Both the position numbers and the translations under genes were made by a program. The notes under the pieces were generated by a model. It saw only the letters and a list, made by a program, of their open reading frames with translations, ran no database searches and had not been told where the DNA came from. DNA of 64,000 bases from [Bacillus] enclensis (GTDB taxonomy: Bacteria; Bacillota; Bacilli; Bacillales; Bacillaceae_B), in assembly GCF_001456935.1 (NCBI RefSeq), contig NZ_KQ758484.1:124001-188000 (forward strand). Reading direction: 5' to 3'. Shown here one piece after another: positions 26,118-33,719 of the stretch (its first letter is position 1; each line of letters starts with the position of its first letter).

Positions 26118-26897
26118 TTGGATTCGATTTGGTTAGAATACGGTTGGACATTATTGATTCTTATCGGCCTTGAAGGCCTGTTATCAGCGGATAACGCGCT
26201 TGTCCTTGCTGTCATTGCGAAGCACCTTCCTGATGATCAGAAGAAAAAAGCCATCAGCTACGGAATCTTTTTGGCATTCGCCTTCCGTTTTGGTGCGCTG
26301 TTTGCGATTTCGTTCATCGCCAATGTCTGGCAGATCCAGGCGATCGGTGCCGCTTACCTGCTTTACCTCGGATTAAAGCACGTAATCAAGGCTAAGTTCG
26401 GTAAGAAAAATGAAAATATACGGGAAGACACGGAAGAAGAAGCAAAAGGAAAGGGCTTCTGGCCGACAGTCAGCAAGATCGCCCTCGCCGACCTTGCGTT
26501 TGCGATTGATTCGATCCTTGCTGCAGTCGCACTTGCCCTCGGACTCCCAGATTCACCGCTTCCTGATTTCGGAGGCATGGACGGAGGTAAATTCCTGATC
26601 GTTGTCCTTGGCGGAATCGCCGGCCTGATCCTCATCAAGTATGCAGCAACATGGTTCGTGAAACTTCTTGAAACACGCCCGGCACTCGAGACAACCGCTT
26701 ATGCGATCGTTGCCTGGGTCGGTGTGAAGCTTGCCGTCATCACGCTTGCACATGAAGACATCCATGTATTGGCCCATGACTTCCCGCACAGCACACTCTG
26801 GACCCTGATTTTCTACGGCGTCCTCGTGGGCATCGCCCTATTCGGCTGGTTCGCACCAAGCAACAAGAACCTGAAAGATAAAGAACTGATGAAATAA
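26118..26897 (+). CDS. TerC-family membrane protein (YceF/YkoY-like)
   Basis: A 259-residue protein of about seven to eight helices. The family motifs are LEGLLSADNALVLAVIAKHLP and LADLAFAIDSILAAVALALG, each with conserved acidic residues in the membrane. Related B. subtilis YceF and YkoY have been linked to manganese export that loads secreted enzymes; I infer a similar role. It begins with TTG, 8 bp after AAAGGAGA, and a strong terminator follows. Confidence 0.9.
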   Translation: MDSIWLEYGWTLLILIGLEGLLSADNALVLAVIAKHLPDDQKKKAISYGIFLAFAFRFGALFAISFIANVWQIQAIGAAYLLYLGLKHVIKAKFGKKNENIREDTEEEAKGKGFWPTVSKIALADLAFAIDSILAAVALALGLPDSPLPDFGGMDGGKFLIVVLGGIAGLILIKYAATWFVKLLETRPALETTAYAIVAWVGVKLAVITLAHEDIHVLAHDFPHSTLWTLIFYGVLVGIALFGWFAPSNKNLKDKELMK

Positions 26898-26899
26898 AA

Positions 26900-26936
26900 A
26901 AATGGCCTGCCCTCTCAAAGAGGACAGGCCATTTTC
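26900..26936. terminator. Bidirectional terminator after the TerC gene
   Basis: AAAATGGCCTG(C)CCTCT pairs with AGAGG(A)CAGGCCATTTT around a 3-base loop. It also ends the convergent flavoenzyme gene. Confidence 0.92.
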
Positions 26937-26946
26937 TTGTTACATC

Positions 26947-28065
26947 TTACACCCCGGGGAACCATCCCGGTGTATTGATGATTGCATTCCACAGAGGATC
27001 CGGTACAACCAGTTCCTTCTGTTTCTCCTGATCGATTTCCGTCACGATCTCATCTTCTTTTCCTTCTTCAATCTTCTTCACCCAGTCCGGATCGATGATA
27101 AGTTCACGGCCGAGCGCCAGAAGCGGCACACCGGTCCCGAATGCCTTCAATGCGTCTTCAGCTGAGTATATTGAACCTACCCCGATTAAAGGCGTACGGT
27201 CGCCGATTGTTTCCATCAGATAGTCCATCCGCGGCTTTTCGGTATCCTCCACACCTCTTCTTGGTGTTGAGAAGAACTCGAAAAGGGACACATGGAGATA
27301 ATCCAGTTCTTTATCGGCAAGTGTATCAACCAATGCCAGCGTATCCCCCATCGAGAAACCTTCCTCTTCAGGCTCTTCAGGTGAAAATCGGTATCCGACA
27401 AGGAAAGATGGATCCGCATGCTCTGCGACAACACTTTTCACTTTCTCAACGATCGCAAGCGGGAAAGCCATGCGTTTTTCAAGGCTCCCACCGAAACGGT
27501 CTTCACGCTGATTCGTCATTGGAGAGAAAAATTGATGGATGAGGTAGCCGTTCGCACCGTGGATTTCGACACCGTCATAGCCCGCTTCGATCGCACGGCG
27601 TGTCGTCTCGCCGAACGCTTCGATGATTTCTTCCACTTCCGCTTCGGACAATGAGCGTGCTTTTTTCTCACCGTTTTCATCCTTCACTTCACTCGCACTT
27701 ACAACATCCCCGTCCACAAGATCCGGCGGACACTGCACGCCTCCGTGGAAAATCTGCAGGACTGCTTTCGCCCCTTGATCCTTGATTGCTTTTGCCAGTC
27801 TTTCAAGGCTTGGGATCATCTCATCGGAATCAGCGCCGAACTCACCCGGGAACCCCTTCCCGTTCGCCGTCACATTCGTACACGCGGTGATAACCATGCT
27901 GACATCCTTCGAACGGCGCGCATAGTATTCGACCTCTGCGTCCGTCACATTCCCGTCTTCGTCCGATGAAAAATTAGTCATCGGCGCCATGATGATGCGG
28001 TTTTTCAACTCGACTCCGTTTTTAAATGTATATGGAGATAACAGTTCTTTATATTTTCCGTTCAT
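26947..28065 (-). CDS. NADH:flavin oxidoreductase (old yellow enzyme family)
   Basis: A 372-residue FMN enzyme of the NemA/OYE type. RIIMAPMTNFSSDEDGNVTDAE marks the N-terminal FMN site, HGANGYLIHQFFSPMTNQR the active-site helix with His-x-x-Asn for substrate carbonyl binding, and DRFGGSLEKR the conserved loop. Probable substrates are enones, quinones or nitro compounds. The ATG at 28065 follows AAGGAGG at 7 bp. Confidence 0.92.
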   Translation of the reverse strand: MNGKYKELLSPYTFKNGVELKNRIIMAPMTNFSSDEDGNVTDAEVEYYARRSKDVSMVITACTNVTANGKGFPGEFGADSDEMIPSLERLAKAIKDQGAKAVLQIFHGGVQCPPDLVDGDVVSASEVKDENGEKKARSLSEAEVEEIIEAFGETTRRAIEAGYDGVEIHGANGYLIHQFFSPMTNQREDRFGGSLEKRMAFPLAIVEKVKSVVAEHADPSFLVGYRFSPEEPEEEGFSMGDTLALVDTLADKELDYLHVSLFEFFSTPRRGVEDTEKPRMDYLMETIGDRTPLIGVGSIYSAEDALKAFGTGVPLLALGRELIIDPDWVKKIEEGKEDEIVTEIDQEKQKELVVPDPLWNAIINTPGWFPGV

Positions 28066-28179
28066 GATTTTGCCTCCTTCAAGTTGTTCAAGAGCTATCA
28101 TAGTAGATGTGCATATTTTTGACCAACTATCTGCTTATCCGATGTGCGGGCGAAACTCTTCTGCATTACCCGTGAAGTT

Positions 28180-28348
28180 AATTGATAATAAAAAAGACAT
28201 TTCGATGATAAAGACCTGTACTCGATTTCAACCCTGTCTTTTTGAGAATATATCTTACCGAGTTTGCCATTTCGATAATAAACTTTTCATTTTCGATAAA
28301 AGAACGGCTTTTTCCGATAATAAATCTTTCAATATCGATAATAAAATT
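28180..28348 (+). repeat. Short-unit array 5 (TCGATAATAAA type, period ~21 bp)
   Basis: TTTCGATAATAAA-like cores occur at about 28181, 28200, 28271, 28292, 28313 and 28334; the last four are spaced 21 bp, and two degenerate units (CTCGATTTCAA, TTGAGAATATA) fill the gap. The core differs from other arrays but the period is the same. It lies beyond the doxX terminator. Confidence 0.7.
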
Positions 28349-28502
28349 AGCGCACGATCGAAAATCAACAAAAATTCCCGTCCAAAAGAAATTGGTCAAG
28401 CTATACGCGGGTCAACCTCCCAAGAAATCGGACCATTTCCTAAAATCATTCGGGATTTCCCTTCTTTTTTGCTCATTTTCACCAAAAATAATCCTATCAA
28501 TC

Positions 28503-28536
28503 AAAAAAGGACCGGATACCCATCCGATCCCCTTTC
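28503..28536 (-). terminator. Terminator of the doxX-type gene
   Basis: AAAGGGGATCGGAT pairs with ATCCGGTCCTTT, ending in TTTTTT on the minus strand. The stretch from here back to the doxX stop (28540-28656) holds nothing else I can support. Confidence 0.85.
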
Positions 28537-28656
28537 TACAATCGAAATCACTCCATGTCCCCGACCTCAATCGTAATCAACGTTCGATCAAGCTGTTCGC
28601 GATGGGCAGCATTAATTTTTCTCCTTGATTTGCTGCTAATATCTACCCTTCACTGT

Positions 28657-29055
28657 TTAAAATAAAAATGCATCCAAGGCATATTGGCCCGGTCCGATCA
28701 ATGCAACCCCGATTGCCACTGCAATCAGCGTCAGGTTATACTCATAGCCGTTGGACGTCACCCAAATTCCATTTTGTCCGTGCACCTTGATGATCGCCAT
28801 CAGCATGGTTGCTGCAATCAAGATTCCTGCAAGCGGAGTCAATAGACCAAGTACGAACAACAATCCTCCAACGAACTCTGAAAGGCCTGCAAGCAGAGCC
28901 AGCGTAACACCAGGCTTCATCCCGATTGATTCAAACCAGCCGCCTGTTCCCTTCAAGCCATGACCCCCGAACCATCCAAACAACTTCTGCGCTCCGTGAC
29001 CGATGAATAACACACCAATGACCAGACGAATAATCAATAATCCTAAACTTACCAT
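28657..29055 (-). CDS. DoxX-family membrane protein (MhqP/CatD-like)
   Basis: A 132-residue, four-helix membrane protein with the signature [20 protein letters not shown] and a second [20 protein letters not shown]. In B. subtilis, DoxX proteins MhqP and CatD belong to quinone/catechol stress regulons. Upstream MhqR-like palindromes (29077 and 29195) support a role in quinone or electrophile defence. TAGGAGGAA precedes the start. Confidence 0.92.
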   Translation of the reverse strand: MVSLGLLIIRLVIGVLFIGHGAQKLFGWFGGHGLKGTGGWFESIGMKPGVTLALLAGLSEFVGGLLFVLGLLTPLAGILIAATMLMAIIKVHGQNGIWVTSNGYEYNLTLIAVAIGVALIGPGQYALDAFLF

Positions 29056-29076
29056 TTTACATTCCTCCTAATAATT

Positions 29077-29094
29077 TATCTTGAATTCGAGATA
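29077..29094 (-). promoter_or_regulatory. MhqR-like operator, proximal
   Basis: TATCTTGAATTCGAGATA is close to the MhqR palindrome TATCTCGAATTCGAGATA. It overlaps the doxX 5' region, 22 bp before the start codon. Confidence 0.75.
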
Positions 29095-29179
29095 TTTACC
29101 CAAAAAAATTTATAACTGCATGTAAACGTGTTTGAACAGATTCAGCCCCTCTGTATGCCGTGTCCGCTTCCTGACAAAC

Positions 29180-29212
29180 TATCTTGAAATTAAATATCTT
29201 GAATATGAGATA
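29180..29212 (-). promoter_or_regulatory. MhqR-like operators, distal pair
   Basis: TATCTTGAATATGAGATA (29195-29212) is a second near-consensus palindrome, abutted by a degenerate TATCTTGAAATTAAATA (29180). The rest of the 29213-29424 gap holds only an isolated AACCCG/CGGGTT hairpin near 29358. Confidence 0.65.
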
Positions 29213-29432
29213 ATTTTATATCATTCCCTCTCACGTGTCAATAGGCGTTTTACTATTTTTATAAAAAGCTGTTTTCTAAATGATTGTTGCTATTCGTATA
29301 TAGGCTTATAACCTGAATGCAGCTTGAAAATCTTCAACAAGAGACGGACGTACAACCCGAAAATGCCGAAGTTCCGGGTTTTTTCTTGTTTGTATAGCAA
29401 CAAAATATACGAAAAGAGCCTTATAAAATAAA

Positions 29433-29457
29433 GACCCCTCCCCACTTCAAGGGGTCC
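29433..29457 (-). terminator. Terminator of chrA
   Basis: GGACCCCT and AGGGGTC pair around TGAAGTGGGG, followed on the minus strand by TTTATTTTA. Confidence 0.75.
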
Positions 29458-29464
29458 ACCGGTA

Positions 29465-30667
29465 TTAAAATCCAAGTGCCTGCAAAATATATCCGCCCGC
29501 AACCCCAATGATCACAATCATCCAGGCAGGGACTTTCCAAACATTAAGCAGTGCGAATAAAACCGCACCCAGAGCAAAATCCGAACCATCAAGAATCGAG
29601 CTTTTGATCACTGGATCATAAAATGCAGCGAGCAGGATTCCGACCACGCTGGCATTCACCCCCATAAGGATTCCCTGGAATGCGGCGCGCTTTCGCAGCT
29701 CGCTCAGGAAAGGAAGTGCAGCCACAATGAGCAGGAATGAAGGCAGAAAGATCGCCGCTGTCGCTACCGCAGCCCCTGCAATACCTTCCATCATCGTTCC
29801 AAGATAACTCGAAAACGTGAACAACGGACCCGGTACAGCCTGCGCCATTCCGTAACCTGCCAGGAATTCATCAGCCGACAGCAGACCTTGCGGAACGAGT
29901 TCCCTTTCAATCATCGGAAGGACCACATGTCCGCCGCCGAACACAAGTGACCCTACCCTGAAGAAGACATCAAAGATATTGAGCAGGCTGCTGTTGAAGG
30001 TGTTATTCAAAATTGGAAGAAAGATTAATAATCCGATTAATACAGATAACGAGGCCAATCCGGTTTTTTTCGAAATACTGACGTGGAACGGCTCGATCTT
30101 TGATTCAGCCTTATCCTTAAACAGTTTCCACCCCAGCAGGCCGGCAGCCACAATAATCAAGATCTGGATCCACGCTGATGGAGCCACCAGCATGATCACC
30201 GCTGCCCCAAGCGCAATCGCGATCATGCTTTTATCCGGTGTCAGTTTTTTCCCCAAGCCGATCAATGCATGGAGTACAACGGCAGCCGCGACTACCTTCA
30301 AACTGTGGATAAACCCTGCATCTCCAAGCGTAAAAGTTTGGTAAAGCAGTGCAAAAATCACTAGTACAATCACCGAAGGCAATGTAAATCCAAGGAATGA
30401 AATGATCCCTCCCAGGATCCCCCCGCGCAGCATGCCGATCGAAATCCCCACCTGGCTGCTCGCCGGCCCAGGAAGGAACTGGCATAATGCGATCAGATCT
30501 GCATACGTCTTATCCGTCAGCCACTTCCTTCTGTCCACATACTCATCCTTAAAATAAGCAAGATGCGCCACAGGTCCGCCAAACGAAGTCAGTCCAAGCT
30601 TGGTGGACGTGAATAATATTTCAAGCAGTACCGACCATCTGCTTCTATCTTTAAGCTGTTGATTCAA
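29465..30667 (-). CDS. chrA: Chromate transporter family protein, long two-domain form
   Basis: A 400-residue CHR-family membrane protein with two homologous halves; the N-terminal half has FTSTKLGLTSFGGPVAHLAYF and LCQFLPGPASSQVGISIGML, the C-terminal half has RVGSLVFGGGHVVLPMIERE and QAVPGPLFTFSSYLG. ChrA proteins expel chromate. The TTG at 30667, about 8 bp after AAGGTG, fits better than the TTG at 30673. It sits 17 bp behind a PadR repressor gene in one operon. Confidence 0.93.
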   Translation of the reverse strand: MNQQLKDRSRWSVLLEILFTSTKLGLTSFGGPVAHLAYFKDEYVDRRKWLTDKTYADLIALCQFLPGPASSQVGISIGMLRGGILGGIISFLGFTLPSVIVLVIFALLYQTFTLGDAGFIHSLKVVAAAVVLHALIGLGKKLTPDKSMIAIALGAAVIMLVAPSAWIQILIIVAAGLLGWKLFKDKAESKIEPFHVSISKKTGLASLSVLIGLLIFLPILNNTFNSSLLNIFDVFFRVGSLVFGGGHVVLPMIERELVPQGLLSADEFLAGYGMAQAVPGPLFTFSSYLGTMMEGIAGAAVATAAIFLPSFLLIVAALPFLSELRKRAAFQGILMGVNASVVGILLAAFYDPVIKSSILDGSDFALGAVLFALLNVWKVPAWMIVIIGVAGGYILQALGF

Positions 30668-30684
30668 TTTCAAACACCTTCCTT

Positions 30685-30990
30685 CTACTTGATTTCTTTA
30701 AAGAGCTCATAAGCCTTCGCCCTGGCTTCCTGCAGGACGGTATCCCCTTTATCGGTCGTGCGGTAATATTTCCGGATCTTCCCGTCCACATTGACATCTT
30801 CCCTGGAGAGGAGCCCGTCCTTTTCCATGCCGTGAAGAATCGGATAGAGCGTCCCGGCGCTGATATCATACCCGTGCTCATGGAGCTCCTCCACCATCCA
30901 GGCCCCGTAGACCGGCTCCTCTTTCGCATGGTGAAGGATATGAATGTGGATGAATCCCAGGAACAGTTTCCGCAGTACTTTATTTTCCAT
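30685..30990 (-). CDS. PadR-family repressor
   Basis: A 101-residue winged-helix protein: KLFLGFIHIHILHHA, YGAWMVEELHEHGYDISAGTLYPILHGMEKDGLL and the wing KIRKYYRTTDKG. The family represses detoxification genes and is released by the toxic compound or a metabolite. It is the first gene of an operon with chrA, so control of chromate export is likely. Confidence 0.92.
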   Translation of the reverse strand: MENKVLRKLFLGFIHIHILHHAKEEPVYGAWMVEELHEHGYDISAGTLYPILHGMEKDGLLSREDVNVDGKIRKYYRTTDKGDTVLQEARAKAYELFKEIK

Positions 30991-31019
30991 AAAAAATCCC
31001 TCCCTGCATGCATTATCAA

Positions 31020-31041
31020 ACTTCGATATCGATTTTCGATT
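31020..31041 (-). promoter_or_regulatory. Candidate PadR operator
   Basis: TTCGATATCGA followed by TTTTCGAT contains a perfect TCGATATCGA palindrome and an overlapping second half-site, 30 bp before the padR start. Inferred from position only. Confidence 0.4.
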
Positions 31042-31114
31042 TTGATTTTATACCATCTTAAACTCCGATTCAACTCTTTCCACATATCTTTACACAGACG
31101 TAACAATCCAACCT

Positions 31115-31151
31115 AAAAAAGGAACTTCCGTTGAGAAACGAAAGTTCCTTT
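31115..31151. terminator. Terminator of cwlJ
   Basis: AAAAGGAACTTTCG and its near complement CGGAAGTTCCTTTTTT form a stem with T tracts on the minus strand, 4 bp beyond the cwlJ stop. Confidence 0.88.
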
Positions 31152-31154
31152 TCT

Positions 31155-31595
31155 TCAGCCTCCATACACACTTGCACAAGTCCCGGCTGCCGGTTCATAA
31201 TAACAGTGATTTTTGAACTGCCCTGCAAACGGCTGCCCGTACCATGTCGGCGGGCACGGTGCATACGGATTGAAATACCATAGGGCATATTTACCCGGGT
31301 GCTGCCTCCAGTAATCCAGGTTCTGTTTCGCGAGCCTTTTCTCAACCGATCTCGCTCTGTTATAAAAAAGATTCCCCTTCTGAACCGCTTCAAACGAATA
31401 ATTACTGCCCTGCACCTGAAAGATGACCTGCCGGATGGTCCTGACATCTCTGAAATCCAGACAATCCGCCACAGCACGGTTTACGATGACATTGCCCACA
31501 TACAGCATGCCCTGCTTCCCTTCACCCTCAGCTTCGGCCCTCATCATCCTGGCCATCAACGCAACGTCCGCATCTGTATATTTCACTCTTGGCAT
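31155..31595 (-). CDS. cwlJ: Spore cortex-lytic enzyme of the CwlJ/SleB family
   Basis: A 146-residue cell-wall hydrolase that degrades cortex peptidoglycan during germination. The catalytic region is MMRAEAEGEGKQGMLYVGN with the conserved Glu, followed by TIRQVIFQVQGSNYSFEAV and KYALWYFNPYAPCPP. It has no signal peptide, as expected for CwlJ, which sits in the coat. The ATG at 31595 follows GAGGTG. It resembles B. subtilis CwlJ over its whole length. Confidence 0.92.
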   Translation of the reverse strand: MPRVKYTDADVALMARMMRAEAEGEGKQGMLYVGNVIVNRAVADCLDFRDVRTIRQVIFQVQGSNYSFEAVQKGNLFYNRARSVEKRLAKQNLDYWRQHPGKYALWYFNPYAPCPPTWYGQPFAGQFKNHCYYEPAAGTCASVYGG

Positions 31596-31667
31596 AATTT
31601 TCACCTCAGAAATAGTGTATGAAAAAAGAGTGGGTTGATGTCCGGATTCTTATATTGATGTGTAAAA

Positions 31668-31707
31668 AAACAGGGCTGCAGATTCCGGTGGAAATGCAGT
31701 CCCTGTT
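31668..31707 (-). terminator. Terminator downstream of the coiled-coil gene and array 6
   Basis: AAACAGGG(C)TGCA pairs with TGCA(G)TCCCTGTTT, followed on the minus strand by TTTTTTTACAC. If transcripts from 31927 run this far, array 6 would be in their 3' untranslated region. Confidence 0.65.
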
Positions 31708-31738
31708 TATTAGTGTTTTTTTTTTGCGGATGATGGAG

Positions 31739-31902
31739 GGAACTGGCTCAAATACGGGTAAATGAGCCAGGCTCAATCTGCGGTGTCTGTGCCTGGCACA
31801 AATCGCCCAGATTGTGCCAGGCACAATTAACCCTGATTGTTCCTGGCACAAAACACACCATTTGTTCCTGGCACAAAACCGCCAATCCGTGCCTGACACC
31901 GC
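31739..31902 (+). repeat. Short-unit array 6 (seven palindromic units, exact 25-bp period)
   Basis: Palindromic cores of 14 bp repeat every 25 bp: a partial GAACTGGCTCAA, TGAGCCAGGCTCAA, TGTGCCTGGCACAA, TGTGCCAGGCACAA, two TGTTCCTGGCACAA, and a decayed CGTGCCTGACACC. The 11-bp spacers are unrelated to each other. Confidence 0.9.
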
Positions 31903-31926
31903 CTGCCCCCAAAAAACTCACTTATC

Positions 31927-33717
31927 TTACCTGAACAAATTCAAAAACAACTCCCAGAACCCTTTCTCTTTCTCAGGTTCCGCCTTCTTGACTTTTTTCT
32001 CTTCCTTCTCAATGCTCTCCGTCTTGATTACGAACTGGACCGAGGAGACTTTCTTATTCTCAGAAGAAACGAAGGAGACCGGTTTGAAATCGGACTTATC
32101 GTATTCTGCCAGCATCTTATCGATTTCAGCCTGCATCTTTTCAGGAAGGTCTTTTGTTTCCTGATGCAATTCAGATGTACCGTCATGGAGCTCGTTCACC
32201 CCGCCTGACAGTTCACTTGTTCCGCCGGCAAGCTCAGCGATTCCGGAATGGAGCTTTCCGTAATTCGCGGAAAGCTCACCCACACCGTTTGTATAACTTA
32301 CAAGTCCTGAGTGGAACTTTCCATATTGGCCTGACAGCTGGCTCAGTCCTTTTTGAAGTTCCGCCAGACCGCTCATGTCCGTTTCCTTCAGGGAAGAGGA
32401 CAGATTGTTCGAGATCGACGTCAGCTGTCCACTGATTTCCTTCACCGCACCGTTCATTTGATTCAGCGACGGCTCGACTGCTGCAAACGCTTGATTCACG
32501 CTGTCATACGTCCCTTTCACCTTTTGCGCAGCTGCATGGGACGCTGCCAGCTTATCGACGACTTCCGGATTCGCCGCACTCTCACGCAAAGCAGCGATAT
32601 CTTCTTCAGAAACCTGACTGGCCGGAATCTCCTTGATGGCTCCATCCAGTGCGGCATAAGCCTGCGAATAATTATCCTTCAGCTTCGTCATCCCGGCTGC
32701 CGTCTCATTTAATCCGCCAGCAAGCTGATTCAGCCCCGCAGGCAGTTCATTCAAACTGGACAAATCCACTTCAGCCGATTGCCCGGATAGGGACTTATTA
32801 ATGGTTGCAAGCGCATCGCGGATCGAACTTGACGCACCGACTAACTGAGACGACGATCCGTTCAGTTCCCCAAGTCCATTTTTCACCTGTGCAGATCCAT
32901 CCTGGAGGCTTGCTGCACCGTTATTGAGCTGTGACACCCCGTCCTCTAGCTCAGCCACGCCGTCATTCAACTGGCCGATTGCATCAGACAGTTCGGACAT
33001 ATCATCGGTCATGCCCTCGGTCCCTGTCGTATCGATCGGAAGCGTGGACGGGACCGCAGCGATTTCGACTCCTTTGAATTCAAAGTCCTTCACATCCGCT
33101 TCCACTGTCAGCTTCTTCTCTTTTCCAGGCATGACGGTGAAGGTGACCTGCTTATTCTTGCCGGCATTCGCCACCATCCCGTCCCCCGCTTCGATATTTT
33201 CATACGTATTCGGGAGGCTCAGTGATACCTGCAGTAAATAGTTTTCGTAAAAAACAGAGTCGCCGCTCGTATTTTCAGCGGTATCGATGTTGATTTCAAG
33301 ATGCCCGCTCTTTCCGGCAAGCTCAGAGGGATCCACCTTCTGTCCATCGAGTACATAGGAAACCTTCACATCCCACGGAAGCTCCGTCTCTTCACTCATA
33401 TTCCCTTGATACGTAAATTTCCCTTCGGGGGCTTCCATTTCGATTTTCTTCCCTTCCTGGTTCAGTTCTTTCAGGTCGGTCAGGTTCTTTACGCTGCTGT
33501 AGCGGCCGTAATCGAGGATCTTACCTGCGCGAGCGACATCAAACGTATTCACGACATAGATATGATCGAGGCCGCCGTCCGCGGTCAAGGTCGCATACAC
33601 CACCTCATCCTTCGACGACACCTTCCCTTCCGTTGCAGCCTGGACAGGCACACTCAGAAATGAAGGCAAGAACAGCATCAATGCGAGTGCACTATAGGTC
33701 AGTCGTTTTTTTCTCAT
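31927..33717 (-). CDS. Secreted coiled-coil partner of the MMPL exporter (YhgE-like)
   Basis: A 596-residue protein with a signal peptide (about residues 1-28, ending SVPVQAA), a beta-rich domain, then long heptad-like repeats of the form LNDGVAELEDGVSQLNNG (about 235-290 and 465-525). Such coiled coils occur in YhgE/Pip and in MMPL-associated proteins. Unlike YhgE it has no membrane domain at the C-terminus, only a short FWELFLNLF end. The third ATG (33717) has the best spacing from GAGGAG. It overlaps the MMPL gene's stop. Confidence 0.75.
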   Translation of the reverse strand: MRKKRLTYSALALMLFLPSFLSVPVQAATEGKVSSKDEVVYATLTADGGLDHIYVVNTFDVARAGKILDYGRYSSVKNLTDLKELNQEGKKIEMEAPEGKFTYQGNMSEETELPWDVKVSYVLDGQKVDPSELAGKSGHLEINIDTAENTSGDSVFYENYLLQVSLSLPNTYENIEAGDGMVANAGKNKQVTFTVMPGKEKKLTVEADVKDFEFKGVEIAAVPSTLPIDTTGTEGMTDDMSELSDAIGQLNDGVAELEDGVSQLNNGAASLQDGSAQVKNGLGELNGSSSQLVGASSSIRDALATINKSLSGQSAEVDLSSLNELPAGLNQLAGGLNETAAGMTKLKDNYSQAYAALDGAIKEIPASQVSEEDIAALRESAANPEVVDKLAASHAAAQKVKGTYDSVNQAFAAVEPSLNQMNGAVKEISGQLTSISNNLSSSLKETDMSGLAELQKGLSQLSGQYGKFHSGLVSYTNGVGELSANYGKLHSGIAELAGGTSELSGGVNELHDGTSELHQETKDLPEKMQAEIDKMLAEYDKSDFKPVSFVSSENKKVSSVQFVIKTESIEKEEKKVKKAEPEKEKGFWELFLNLFR

Positions 33718-33719
33718 CA

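Noticed and set aside
28242-28628. Reading frames across array 5 and the doxX terminator (also 27989-28576)
   Set aside because: Low-complexity Ile/Lys/Asn-rich translation, overlap with the flavoenzyme gene start and a terminator; no ribosome-binding site.
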